A stretch of DNA of 64,000 nt from Ruminococcus sp. FC2018 (GCF_000621805.1 NZ_JHXH01000002.1:176538-240537); one strand, 5' to 3'. Shown: positions 39,919-48,500, counted from the stretch's first letter. A program made the numbers and translations. Notes: a model not told the origin generated them from the letters alone.

Positions 39919-40687
39919 TATAATGACTTTTGTGAATGAGGAATTTGGTTCTATTCGCTCTATTATAATTAACGGAGAACCGTGGTTTGTTGGTAGAGAT
40001 ATAGCTATTATATTGGGCTATTCTAAACCTCGAAATGCATTGGCATTACATGTCGATGAGGATGACGCCCTAAAACAGGGCGTCACCGATAACCTCGGAA
40101 GAACGCAGGAAACGACCGTTATAAACGAATCTGGTTTCTACAGTTTGGTTTTGGCAAGCAAACTCCCTAATGCCAAAAAGATAAAAAAATGGGTAACTTC
40201 AGAAGTCCTCCCGACCATAAGAAAGACGGGCGGTTATGTTGATGATCCCGACAAGTTTGCAGACTACTATCTTCCTTTTGCCGATGAAGCCACTAAGCAG
40301 ATGTTCAAGATACAGCACGAATACATTCGTCAGCTTCATTCAAAGATAAACACCGATAAGCCAAAGGTAGACTTTGCAGACCAGGTCGCTGATACCACCA
40401 ATGTTATCGACATGGGTGAGATGGCAAAGCTCGCCAACGACAGAGGTATCCGAATAGGCAGAAACCGACTGTTTTCCTGGCTGCGAGTTATGGGTATCCT
40501 TATGATGAACAATATACCGTATCAGGAATATATGGACAGAGGGTATTTCAAGCTCAAGGAATCCTTGTACTATACGGACGGAGTGTACAAGACAAGGCAG
40601 ACCACATATGTTACCGGTAAAGGTCAGAGATATATAATCGACAGGCTGTTGAGAGACTATGCATCGGAGGTGTATGAGATTGCCTAA
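39911..40687 (+). CDS. Phage-type antirepressor (Bro-N plus KilA-C/ANT)
   Basis: Start at ATG 39911, overlapping the methylase stop; 258 aa. The Bro-N domain (about 1-105; GEPWFVGRDIAIILGYSKPR, then INESGFYSLVLASKLPNAKK) is AT-rich. The ANT/KilA-C domain (about 150-258; MGEMAKLANDRGIRIGRNRL then YVTGKGQRYIIDRLL) follows. Such proteins interact with phage or element repressors or bind DNA. It may counter the ImmR-type repressor at 44341. The two halves differ in codon style, suggesting domain shuffling. Confidence 0.88.
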   Translation: MNNIMTFVNEEFGSIRSIIINGEPWFVGRDIAIILGYSKPRNALALHVDEDDALKQGVTDNLGRTQETTVINESGFYSLVLASKLPNAKKIKKWVTSEVLPTIRKTGGYVDDPDKFADYYLPFADEATKQMFKIQHEYIRQLHSKINTDKPKVDFADQVADTTNVIDMGEMAKLANDRGIRIGRNRLFSWLRVMGILMMNNIPYQEYMDRGYFKLKESLYYTDGVYKTRQTTYVTGKGQRYIIDRLLRDYASEVYEIA

Positions 40688-40713
40688 TCATCCTCGCCCT
40701 TGCAGACAAGGAG

Positions 40714-41421
40714 ATGATAATCCCATTCAATCCTGCCTCAAAGGCAACGCCGCCCAGGTCAAAGAGAAAGAAGGTCAACTATTTCGACTACGATGAGGTA
40801 GAAAAGATAGTCAAAAGCCTTAAAGACGAACCAATAAAGTGGCAGACACTTGTTAATCTGCTGCTCATAACGGGTGCAAGGCGGGGCGAAATAGTAGGAT
40901 TAAAATGGGATGCGATCGATTGGGAGAAAAACAGGATCTTCATACACGTTAACTTACTCTATTCAACAGATAGAGGAATATATGAGGATACCACCAAGAC
41001 CGAGGAATCCGAAAGATACATAGCTTTGCCGGAAGAAACTATGGAAATGTTAAGGGCATACAGAAAGTGGTACATCAAGACCAGTACCGAGTTCGGCTCA
41101 CGCTGGAACAACACTGGATTCCTCTTCTTCCAGGATAAATCGGGGAACGAGGGAAAGCCAATGCATCCGGACACCGTAAACCAATGGCTGCGGTCATTTG
41201 CTCAAAGGCACGGACTTGGTCATATAAACCCTCATGCATTCAGGCACACAATGGCGAGTCTGCTGCTTCACGGCAATATGGACATAGGAGCAATAAGCAA
41301 AAGGCTCGGTCATGCAAAAATTTCAACAACGTTAGATATTTATTCACATATTCTTAAGGAAAGCGATGAGCAATCGGCAGAAACGATAGCCGACATCGTA
41401 CTGAGAAAAGAAATGGCATAA
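40714..41421 (+). CDS. Tyrosine integrase, N-terminally truncated
   Basis: The frame holds the whole catalytic domain: Arg in LITGARRGEIVGLKW, His-Arg in NPHAFRHTMASLLL, His in LGHAKISTTLDIYSH and the nucleophile Tyr in that same segment. The arm-binding and core-binding domains (normally about 150 residues before NPASKATPP) are absent. Reading upstream in frame gives only about a dozen codons before a stop inside the antirepressor end. Either recombination fused it here or the gene decayed. It is also about 3.6 kb from the nearer attachment site, unusual for an integrase. Probably inactive alone. Confidence 0.85.
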   Translation: MIIPFNPASKATPPRSKRKKVNYFDYDEVEKIVKSLKDEPIKWQTLVNLLLITGARRGEIVGLKWDAIDWEKNRIFIHVNLLYSTDRGIYEDTTKTEESERYIALPEETMEMLRAYRKWYIKTSTEFGSRWNNTGFLFFQDKSGNEGKPMHPDTVNQWLRSFAQRHGLGHINPHAFRHTMASLLLHGNMDIGAISKRLGHAKISTTLDIYSHILKESDEQSAETIADIVLRKEMA

Positions 41422-41426
41422 GAAAT

Positions 41427-41458
41427 AAGTCGCACAGCAAAAACTGTGCGGCTTTTTT
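41427..41458 (+). terminator. Terminator after the integrase
   Basis: AAGTCGCACAG / CTGTGCGGCTT, CAAAAA loop, then TTTTTT. A near-identical hairpin stands alone at 44794-44825. Confidence 0.85.
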
Positions 41459-41473
41459 CAATTACATAGGTTT

Positions 41474-41836
41474 TTAATAATACGGAAATTCAGGCTCGAT
41501 TTTGAAATCAAGGCTGGCTGCTTCAAGTTTTCCCTTGATTGCCTTAACCTCGACAGCCTTGCCGCAGTAGATTTCGACAGGGGCATTCTCTATCAGTTTT
41601 TTGGCTTCAACATAGTTGCAATTTGCAGTTTCAGAAACCAACTTAATGTTTGACAGAGAGCTTTAACTTGATACAAGAATTATGTGATAATCACTCTCGT
41701 CTAAGTTTATCGGATCAATATATGTTGTTGCCCAGCCCCAGCCACAGTTCGGACAGGTCATTCCTACCGGGTAAATATCCGACAAAGGTTTCATCTCAGC
41801 CCCACATTTTTCACATAGAACAATATCGTCGCTCAT
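41474..41836 (-). pseudogene. Zinc-ribbon / L7/L12-like domain protein broken by a TAA codon
   Basis: From ATG 41836 the frame reads a zinc ribbon (CEKCGAEMKPLSD, then TCPNCGWGW) and stops at TAA 41665-41663. The same frame continues SSLSNIKLVSETANCNYVEA, then LIENAPVEIYCGKAVEVKAI to a stop at 41474. The second half resembles the C-terminal domain of ribosomal protein L7/L12 as found in small cytoplasmic hypothetical proteins. One base change would restore a 120-aa protein, so this is a recent nonsense mutation. Function of the family is unknown. Confidence 0.6.
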
Positions 41837-41848
41837 ACTATCACCTTG

Positions 41849-42157
41849 TTATGCAAAACTTGTGGGCTTGATAGGATTCTCCATTCTCTTACCGTTAGGG
41901 AGCTTGTAGTCAAGGACAGTCACTTCTCCGGTCTCCCTGTTCACAGATACCCTTGCGAAAACTTTCCACTTATAATCATTTTCGTCCGCATCATCAATAT
42001 CATCGAAACCGATAAAATACTCATATTCAACATCATCATATTTATCATCGGGATATGAATGACACGATCCCTCAAAATGTTCCCTGAAATACTCTCTGCC
42101 CATTAAATCAGCAATTGCAAGCCAAGCGTCTGCCTTTGCCTGTTCTTTAGTTAGCAT
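41849..42157 (-). CDS. Acidic 102-aa protein, possible immunity-type partner
   Basis: 102 aa, start overlapping the previous stop (TAATG). The centre is very acidic (DDIDDADEND) and then reads WKVFARVSVNRETGEVTVLD. No membrane segment. Its place directly after a JAMM-domain gene, with coupled translation, is like toxin/immunity pairs, but this is only inference. No named family recognised. Confidence 0.65.
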   Translation of the reverse strand: MLTKEQAKADAWLAIADLMGREYFREHFEGSCHSYPDDKYDDVEYEYFIGFDDIDDADENDYKWKVFARVSVNRETGEVTVLDYKLPNGKRMENPIKPTSFA

Positions 42158-42735
42158 TATTTACCACCTCCAAAAAGTTCCATTAAAGCCCTTCTACGAG
42201 CATCGTCAAGCGTACTCGATACCGTTCCTGTTTCAATTACACCATGTTCGTCAAAAAGCGTTGTTCTTCCATTAGGCGTTACGATTGAGCTTTCCCGCTG
42301 TCCTGTGGTCTGTCGAAGTTTTCGCATCATTAAACGGTCGGACTTTGAAGGGACACAATCGTCATTATGCGGGTGACTATGAAAATCCAACGTACCTGAA
42401 TGCTTCTTCATTTCATTAAGCAATTCATTAGGAATTACTGTACCGCCTTTATCACCACGGATAAGATAGGTCTTTCTGCCAATTGTCACACGGGCAAATT
42501 CAACCCCTGTTTCCTTAGACATAACGCTAACATCTGTCATATTAAACTCACCAGATGAACCAGAGATGTAATCACCCTTATGTTGTAATTTTGATAAATG
42601 CTCCTTGATATGCTCAGGAATATCAATGCCACGCTCAGAATAGCTCTCAACATCACTTGAATCGGTAAGATAAGAGCTGTTTACAGAAGCCCCGCTTGTT
42701 CCGCTAAACAGACCGCTATAACCCTTACTCATCAC
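42157..42735 (-). CDS. JAB1/MPN (JAMM) metalloprotease-like protein
   Basis: 192 aa. A JAMM metal site is visible: TLDFHSHPHNDD (HxH), then PSKSDR supplying Ser and Asp at the proper distance, with a candidate upstream Glu in TGVEFARVTIG. The N-terminus (GYSGLFSGTSGAS) looks like a linker cut from a larger protein, as in C-terminal toxin modules. JAMM proteins cleave isopeptide bonds or peptides. Overlaps the DUF4417 gene by 4 nt (ATGA). Substrate unknown; together with the element's amidoligase an amide-bond theme is striking but unproven. Confidence 0.75.
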   Translation of the reverse strand: MMSKGYSGLFSGTSGASVNSSYLTDSSDVESYSERGIDIPEHIKEHLSKLQHKGDYISGSSGEFNMTDVSVMSKETGVEFARVTIGRKTYLIRGDKGGTVIPNELLNEMKKHSGTLDFHSHPHNDDCVPSKSDRLMMRKLRQTTGQRESSIVTPNGRTTLFDEHGVIETGTVSSTLDDARRRALMELFGGGK

Positions 42736-43439
42736 TTCGCCCTCCCTGCAAACACCTTGCTCGTTTTACTGGGATAGGCGAGAATCGTTATGCCCTGTGT
42801 TTCAAGCTCCTTGAAACACTTGTAATTAGCCGAGCCGTAGACGATGATCGTATGAGGGTGAAGTCGCCTTACTAACTCTCTCAGTCCCTCCTCAAAGCGT
42901 TCACGATCTTCGAGCTTACGGGGACTTCCGCCAACAGTGCCGATAGCGACAACACTGTTTTCAGGTATGCCGTCAAAGCAGTACCAGTATGTTTCGGGAG
43001 TACCCCAACGGACGTTATTGATAACAGCGTGACCGCAGAGCGTACCGAACCAGTAGCCAAAGGCTCTCATACGGTAAACATTCCACAGTTTCAGCGGCAG
43101 AGGGAAATCCTGATATGTAGAGAAATCTGGTGTGATGATCCCGGAAAAGTGTTTCAGCACATCATAGGCATGTTTGCTGCGGAACCAAATGCCTTTGAAA
43201 GAGTCGAAGTCTTTGTCATCTTCGTAGAAACATACATAGGCACGGCTTGAAAAGTCCTTGTTGCCGCAGCGAAGCTCATGACGGTACAGTTCCAAAGCCT
43301 CTTTGTAAGTTAGAATGAGTGCAGGCATTTCGGCAGCCGTAGTCGGACAGAACGGTATGTCGTTAGCCGAGAACTTGGCACCGGATACCATATAGGCACG
43401 CCACCATACGTCTTTAAGACCTTTACGTATAATATTCAA
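42732..43439 (-). CDS. DUF4417 protein
   Basis: TTG start at 43439 behind AAAGGAG; 235 aa. FKGIWFRSKHAYDVLKHFSG, then TPDFSTYQDFPLPLKLWNVY, RMRAFGYWF, and FDGIPENSVVAIGTVGGSPR are DUF4417 signatures. The fold recalls nucleoside or radical-type enzymes in prophages, but function is unknown. First gene of a three-gene operon with the JAMM and acidic proteins. Confidence 0.85.
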   Translation of the reverse strand: MNIIRKGLKDVWWRAYMVSGAKFSANDIPFCPTTAAEMPALILTYKEALELYRHELRCGNKDFSSRAYVCFYEDDKDFDSFKGIWFRSKHAYDVLKHFSGIITPDFSTYQDFPLPLKLWNVYRMRAFGYWFGTLCGHAVINNVRWGTPETYWYCFDGIPENSVVAIGTVGGSPRKLEDRERFEEGLRELVRRLHPHTIIVYGSANYKCFKELETQGITILAYPSKTSKVFAGRAK

Positions 43440-43501
43440 TTATAAATAATCTCCTTTCTCGATTGAAAATTGAAACATGAATAATTCGTATATTCTGCCA
43501 A

Positions 43502-43531
43502 TTGACAAAGGAGAGGGAGTTGTGATATACT
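43502..43531 (+). promoter_or_regulatory. Promoter of the candidate small RNA
   Basis: TTGACA (43502-43507), 18 bp, TATACT (43526-43531), on the strand opposite to both neighbouring operons. Confidence 0.65.
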
Positions 43532-43537
43532 ATACTT

Positions 43538-43613
43538 GCTACAGTTATGAGTAATATCGTAACACCCAAAGCGCATTGGCTTGTTGTTACCAGCAACCTG
43601 TCAGTGCGTTTTT
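43538..43613 (+). ncRNA. Candidate small RNA (about 76 nt)
   Basis: Downstream of a good promoter, a short transcript would end at a hairpin (43571-43608) with CGCATTG / CAGTGCG outer stem, inner GTTG / CAAC pairing, and a GTTTTT tail. No open frame with a ribosome site is present. It lies in the gap between ImmA and DUF4417, antisense to the upstream region of the DUF4417 operon. Confidence 0.5.
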
Positions 43614-43665
43614 CCTTTGTCAAAAATAATAGGACATTGGAATCACCTTACCTTTCAAATATGTT

Positions 43666-44334
43666 TTACAACCAACTGTTGCGTTTGTTTTGCATCTCTT
43701 CTTCGTAGTCATAGTCGTAAAAGTCGCTTTTTAACGGACAAATACTATCTATAAAACTGCGATATTTTAACAGAATAAGATCATCATATTCTTTTTCCGT
43801 CCTTGATTTCATTTCGTAATTTGTTCTTGCAAGCGTTCCCAGCCTTTTATCAGCAGCTTCATCTGAAGTGTTAAATGTTTTCTTGATAAAGCTTTTATCT
43901 ATCCGTTCACCTCGTTTTTGTACTGCTCTTATGATTTGCTCGGGCATTATGAGCTGGGCAGCAAAATAATTGGTTTCTATCTCTTGACAATCGTATCTTT
44001 CTCCTTTTGGCAGATTTAAGTTGTGCTTCAAAAGAAAATGTCCGAATTCATGAGCGATAGAAAAGTTGATTCTATACGCAGGCTCGGAGTCATCATAGAA
44101 GATAACGTATTTTCCATGATACTTTATTATTACTGCGGAGTCGCTCCCGAAATCCCTAACATCAACGTTGTATATTTTTGCCTTTGAAAAGGATTTACAT
44201 TTAACAAGCCCTTTGCCTTTTTCTTTTACAATGCTTTTGATAGAAATTGGAAAGTCCAAAACAGTTTTAGATGATACGAGAATGTCATTGGCCAGCATAT
44301 ATGCTTTTTTGAAATCTGGTTTAATGCATGTCAA
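43666..44334 (-). CDS. ImmA/IrrE-family metallopeptidase
   Basis: 222 aa. NFSIAHEFGHFLLKH has the zinc HExxH site, and EIETNYFAAQLIMP supplies the third ligand Glu. In ICEBs1 and relatives ImmA cleaves the ImmR repressor to induce the element; the gene directly upstream here is an XRE repressor, matching that pair. It should therefore be the anti-repressor protease of this element. Short basic C-terminus. Spacing to the repressor gene is 6 nt. Confidence 0.92.
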   Translation of the reverse strand: MTCIKPDFKKAYMLANDILVSSKTVLDFPISIKSIVKEKGKGLVKCKSFSKAKIYNVDVRDFGSDSAVIIKYHGKYVIFYDDSEPAYRINFSIAHEFGHFLLKHNLNLPKGERYDCQEIETNYFAAQLIMPEQIIRAVQKRGERIDKSFIKKTFNTSDEAADKRLGTLARTNYEMKSRTEKEYDDLILLKYRSFIDSICPLKSDFYDYDYEEEMQNKRNSWL

Positions 44335-44340
44335 TATCAG

Positions 44341-44685
44341 TCACTCCTCGTCGTCATCGTCATCGAAAATGTCGTCAAACACAGTCTTTAGTATCTTTTC
44401 AGCTTTTTCAAGTCTGTCAGCATCCAATTTGCTGAGATTTCTTTGTAAATATTGAAGCTTATCGTCATCATTGTTAGCTTGATTGTTATCTGTTCCAAGG
44501 AGATAGTCAGTCGTCACTCCTAACGCTGAAGCGATTCTGCCTAAAACATCACTGCGAGGGGTGCGATCACCTTTAAGATAGTAAGACATAGCCGATTCTG
44601 TTACCTGAACCCTTTGAGCTAAATCTTTCTGTGAAATATGCCGTTGATTCATTATTTCCGATAACCTAACACTAAATGTAGACAT
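44341..44685 (-). CDS. XRE-family repressor (ImmR-like)
   Basis: 114 aa. HTH_3 domain in residues 6-62 (LSEIMNQRHISQKDLAQRVQ, then TESAMSYYLKGDRTPRSDVL, GRIASALGVTTDYLLG). The C-terminal region is helical and ends in DDIFDDDDDEE. With ImmA it forms the usual immunity and induction control of integrative elements. RBS AGGAGTGATGG precedes the start. Confidence 0.92.
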   Translation of the reverse strand: MSTFSVRLSEIMNQRHISQKDLAQRVQVTESAMSYYLKGDRTPRSDVLGRIASALGVTTDYLLGTDNNQANNDDDKLQYLQRNLSKLDADRLEKAEKILKTVFDDIFDDDDDEE

Positions 44686-44793
44686 TAACCATCACTCCTT
44701 TTACAAAATATAGAATATCACATTATTATAACTTTGTCAAGTGGTTTGGCAAATAATTCACATAAAAGCAAGTAAAAATAAGCGGAAAGAAAA

Positions 44794-44825
44794 AAGTCGA
44801 ACAGAAAAAACTGTGCGACTTTTTC
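44794..44825 (+). terminator. Orphan terminator, near-copy of the integrase terminator
   Basis: AAGTCGAACAG / CTGTGCGACTT with A-loop and TTTTC differs at one base per arm from 41427-41458, and TTTACATA follows both within a few bases. No gene precedes it on this strand. This suggests that an integrase gene once ended here, next to attR. Confidence 0.65.
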
Positions 44826-44869
44826 GTTTACATAATATATAGTATGATAATACTAAAGTACATAAATAA

Positions 44870-44892
44870 AGCCGAGATGAAAAATCTCGGCT
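44870..44892 (+). terminator. Second orphan hairpin near attR
   Basis: AGCCGAGAT / ATCTCGGCT perfect stem, GAAAA loop, then GTGTTTATT. No gene lies directly upstream. Confidence 0.55.
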
Positions 44893-45020
44893 GTGTTTAT
44901 TAGAACACCTATGGAAAATATGAAACTGGTCAAAAATCCTTTATCTGCGCATTTTGAAGATCAAAAACAGGTTTCTGAAAAATGTGTCCTGAAGGTGTCC
45001 TGAAAGCGGTTTTTTGGGCA

Positions 45021-45055
45021 AAAAATACGCCGCTTGAGTTGTCTCAAACGGCGTA
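45021..45055 (-). terminator. Terminator of tRNA-fMet supplied by the element
   Basis: TACGCCG-TTGAG / CTCAA-CGGCGTA stem. Read on the minus strand it is 8 nt past the tRNA CCA end and is followed by TTTTTT. Confidence 0.8.
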
Positions 45056-45059
45056 TTTA

Positions 45060-45139
<80 letters not shown>

Positions 45140-45329
45140 ATATGTTTTACAACCGGATTCCTCAGTCGGTACTTGAATATTATATCACATCACAATGCAC
45201 TTGTCAAGCTTTTTTTTCAAAAGATGCCGGGTGCAGGATAAGCCCTGATTCTGCGGACTTTCAGACATTCTGCCATATACCCGTGGAAATATCCGCAGGT
45301 TTACTATGCTTATTTTTATCAAAAACATA

Positions 45330-45358
45330 TTGACAAAACTCCGATTGTGCGGTATACT
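45330..45358 (+). promoter_or_regulatory. Promoter for the symporter gene
   Basis: TTGACA (45330-45335), 17 bp, TATACT (45353-45358). A leader of about 150 nt precedes the probable start. Confidence 0.8.
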
Positions 45359-45520
45359 TTATATTGCTTTATTGAGTAAAAGCGCAAAAGCTTTAAACCG
45401 ATGAAGACGGATGCGGCAGAATTTCCGCAGACAGACGGCGTGCAGCTTGTATTTTTGGCTTGTAGTATATGGTATGCACTGCCGTGTGAAAATATGCACA
45501 ATGATTGGGAGTTGTTGGAT

Positions 45521-47092
45521 TTGGCTTTGAGATGGGTTGTTTTGGTGGTTTATCTGGCTCTGATGATAGTTATCGGCGTTTATTACAGAAAAAAATCATC
45601 CAGCGTTAATGATTTCGTGCTGGGCGGAAGGGGAATAGGTCCTTGGTTTACTGCGTTTGCCTATGGTACCTCTTATTTTTCGGCAGTTATCTTCGTGGGC
45701 TATGCCGGAAAATTCGGCTGGAGCTACGGCGTGTCTGCCACATGGGTAGGTATAGGAAATGCCCTTATCGGCTCGCTTATGGCATGGGTCATTCTGGGAA
45801 AAAGAACAAGGATAATGACCAAGTTTATAGAGGCAAAGACCATGCCCGAGTTTTTCGAGAAGAGATACAATTCTCCCAAGCTCAAAACTTTTTCTGCGCT
45901 TATAGTTTTTGTTTTCCTTATCCCCTATACCGCCTCGGTCTACAACGGACTTTCAAGGCTCTTTGAAAAAGGCTTCGGTATACCCTATAAATACTGTATA
46001 ATCGGAATGGCTGTGTTTACGGCAATATATGTTATCCTGGGCGGCTATAAAGCCACAGCTCTCAATGACTTTATCCAGGGCATAATCATGCTGGTGGGCA
46101 TTGTTGCGGTGGTTTTTGCAGTCCTGGGTCAGAACGGCGGTCTTTCGTCTTCACTGGACCTTATGGGCGATGTCAAGGACGCAAAGGGCAATACCGGCAC
46201 GCTGAACTCTCTGTTCGGTCCTGACCCGATAAACCTTATCGGAGTGGTGATCCTCACATCTCTGGGTACATGGGGACTTCCTCAGATGGTACAGAAATTC
46301 TATGCGATAAAAGACGATAAAGCAATCAAGACGGGAACAGTGGTGTCCACCGTGTTCGCCGTTGTGGTGGCAGGCGGCTGCTACTTCCTGGGCGGTTTCG
46401 GAAAACTATTTATGGATACAGACCCAAAGACAGGCAACCCGGTGGAGGGCTTTGACGCTATCGTCCCACACATGATGGAAAAGCTGCCTACGCTGCTGTT
46501 CGGAATTGTTATAGTGCTTGTGCTGTCGGCATCTATGTCAACGCTTTCGTCCCTGGTGCTCACATCAAGCTCCTCCCTTACCATTGACCTTATAAAGCCC
46601 CGTGTTAAAAACATGGACGAGAAGAAGGAACTGAGGGTAATGAGGCTTTTCATAGCTCTGTTCCTGGTTATCTCGGTGGTGCTTGCAATAATCACTCTCG
46701 AGGACCCCAAAACGGTTATTTCCACGCTTATGTCCATATCCTGGGGCGCCCTTGCAGGAGCCTTCCTGGCACCGTTTATGTACGGGCTTTTCTGGAAGGG
46801 AGTTACCAAAGCCGCAGTTGTTACCAGCTTTATATGCGGAGTGGGCATAACAACAGTGCATATGTGCCTTTATACCCTTAAATGGGGCAATCTTGACCTT
46901 CCCATGTCGCTGGGCGGACTGAGCCTTGCGTCACCTATAAATGCAGGCGCTTTTGCAATGCTGTTCGGTCTGGTGATAGTCCCCGTCGTGTCCCTTATCA
47001 CCCGACAGAAGCCTGAGGATAAGGAGCATACCGAAAAGGTGTTTGAGTGTTATCTGTCGGAGAATGCGGAAAAAGCTGTTGAAAAAGCCTGA
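45521..47092 (+). CDS. Sodium:solute symporter family protein
   Basis: The start is uncertain: TTG 45521, 9 nt after GGGAG, gives a normal SSS N-terminus (ALRWVVLVVYLALMIVIGVY) and 523 aa, while the frame is open back to 45401. About 13 membrane helices. Family motifs include FVLGGRGIGPWFTAFAYGTS, then GVSATWVGIGNALIGSL, LGGYKATALNDFIQG and LTSLGTWGLPQMVQKFYAIK. It couples Na+ entry to uptake of a small solute; relatives carry proline, pantothenate or sugars and the substrate cannot be told. Stands alone between its promoter and terminator. Confidence 0.9.
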   Translation: MALRWVVLVVYLALMIVIGVYYRKKSSSVNDFVLGGRGIGPWFTAFAYGTSYFSAVIFVGYAGKFGWSYGVSATWVGIGNALIGSLMAWVILGKRTRIMTKFIEAKTMPEFFEKRYNSPKLKTFSALIVFVFLIPYTASVYNGLSRLFEKGFGIPYKYCIIGMAVFTAIYVILGGYKATALNDFIQGIIMLVGIVAVVFAVLGQNGGLSSSLDLMGDVKDAKGNTGTLNSLFGPDPINLIGVVILTSLGTWGLPQMVQKFYAIKDDKAIKTGTVVSTVFAVVVAGGCYFLGGFGKLFMDTDPKTGNPVEGFDAIVPHMMEKLPTLLFGIVIVLVLSASMSTLSSLVLTSSSSLTIDLIKPRVKNMDEKKELRVMRLFIALFLVISVVLAIITLEDPKTVISTLMSISWGALAGAFLAPFMYGLFWKGVTKAAVVTSFICGVGITTVHMCLYTLKWGNLDLPMSLGGLSLASPINAGAFAMLFGLVIVPVVSLITRQKPEDKEHTEKVFECYLSENAEKAVEKA

Positions 47093-47109
47093 AAAGACTT
47101 GATTTTAAT

Positions 47110-47143
47110 ACAAGGACGCTGAATTGTTTTTCGGCGTCTTTGT
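47110..47143 (+). terminator. Intrinsic terminator after the symporter
   Basis: ACAAGGACGC / GCGTCTTTGT (one G-T pair), followed by ATTT. Confidence 0.72.
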
Positions 47144-47229
47144 ATTTAATAAATATTTAACATATTCATCTGTGAACCGTGGTATAATGATGCTGCATGG
47201 GTATTATTAAAGTGAAAGGGAGTGACGGA

Positions 47230-48495
47230 GTGCATCTGCCAAGGCATAAGGGTACAATAGTTCTGCTTATAACGCTTATATTGCTGGGAGCCACATTCGG
47301 TGCCGTTAAAATGAAAGCTGCCAACGACTCCAATACTCCGTTTACAGTACAGATAGACAACTCAAAGCCCCAGGGCTCCAACGATTATACAATAACTACC
47401 GGTATCACCAAGCACTGGATAAACGACGAGGGTACACAGCGCCAGACCTACGGTGCCCAGTATGATTGTACCGTGCGCAACAATACCGACCTCGATATCA
47501 CACGCTGGAAGGTCATTATCGACGTTCCCGGTGCAGACAAGGAAGACGTAGTAGTGGACAGCTACTGGAACGGTGATTATGTTTACCAGGACGGAAAGAT
47601 AACATTCACCGCCGGCGAAAAGGTGGACCCGGTCCGTGCAGGCATGGATGCAGGCTTTGGTGCGGTAATTATCTCCAAAGGCTTGATGAAGTTTGAGCAT
47701 TATGAGCTTACCGGATATAAAGACAGACCTCTGACCAGCTATTTCAATTTCTGGTTTGTAATGGTGCTGTTCGTTGTATGGTGCACCTCGGTGGTGGCGT
47801 ATATACTTTACAGAGTCCGTGACGCTCACTTTGAACGCTATAAGAAAAATATGGACAGCATAATCTCCCAGTCCATGAATACGTTTGCAAATCTTGTTGA
47901 TGCAAAGGATCCCTATACAAAGGGTCACTCCACCCGTGTGTCATACTATTCCGCAAGGATAGCAGAAAAGCTGGGATTCCACGAGGACGAGGTAAGAAAT
48001 GTGGGTTATATCGCTTTGATGCACGACTGCGGTAAGATAGGTATACCCGATGAGATACTTACAAAGCCGTCAAAGCTTACGGACGAGGAATTCAAGATAA
48101 TGCAGGGACATACCACCTATGGCGGAAAGGTGCTTAAAGATTTCAGTGCCATTGACGGCATTGTCGAGGGTGCGCTGTACCACCATGAAAGATATGACGG
48201 CGGCGGTTATCCCGAGGGACTGAAAGGGGATAAGATACCTCTTTACGCAAGGATAATCTGCGTTGCGGATGCTCTTGATGCAATGAACTCGGACAGGTGC
48301 TACCGACCTCATCTTCCCCCTGATGTGATAAAGCAGGAGCTGAAGGGCAATGCCGGAACTCAGTTTGACCCGGACATTGTTGAATGTGCTCTTGAGCTTA
48401 TCGAGGACGGAAAGATCCTTCTCGGTCTGCATGATAAAATGGCGACGGCTGAGAAAAAGGATAAAAAAGAGAAAAAAGAAAAGAAAGAAGAATAA
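47230..48495 (+). CDS. HD-GYP phosphodiesterase with extracellular CBM2-like domain
   Basis: GTG 47230 (GGGAG 7 nt upstream) is the likely start; an earlier ATG would lie at the transcript's first base. 421 aa. TM1 (about 8-27), an exterior domain (about 40-165), TM2 (about 172-198), then HD-GYP. The exterior region (YDCTVRNNTDLDITRWKVII, then YWNGDYVYQDGKITFTAGE, GFGAVIISKG) follows the strand pattern of family-2 carbohydrate-binding modules. The HD-GYP core has HSTRVSYYSARIA, MHDCGKIGIPDEIL, HHERYDGGGYPEG and ADALDAMNSDR, so it should hydrolyse c-di-GMP. A Lys/Glu-rich tail ends it. Possibly a cellulose- or glycan-responsive c-di-GMP switch. Confidence 0.88.
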   Translation: MHLPRHKGTIVLLITLILLGATFGAVKMKAANDSNTPFTVQIDNSKPQGSNDYTITTGITKHWINDEGTQRQTYGAQYDCTVRNNTDLDITRWKVIIDVPGADKEDVVVDSYWNGDYVYQDGKITFTAGEKVDPVRAGMDAGFGAVIISKGLMKFEHYELTGYKDRPLTSYFNFWFVMVLFVVWCTSVVAYILYRVRDAHFERYKKNMDSIISQSMNTFANLVDAKDPYTKGHSTRVSYYSARIAEKLGFHEDEVRNVGYIALMHDCGKIGIPDEILTKPSKLTDEEFKIMQGHTTYGGKVLKDFSAIDGIVEGALYHHERYDGGGYPEGLKGDKIPLYARIICVADALDAMNSDRCYRPHLPPDVIKQELKGNAGTQFDPDIVECALELIEDGKILLGLHDKMATAEKKDKKEKKEKKEE

Positions 48496-48500
48496 TAATA

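Noticed and set aside
43423..43623. 66-codon open frame upstream of DUF4417 on the minus strand
   Set aside because: TTG start without a ribosome site, and it overlaps the DUF4417 ribosome site and the candidate small RNA; composition does not look coding.
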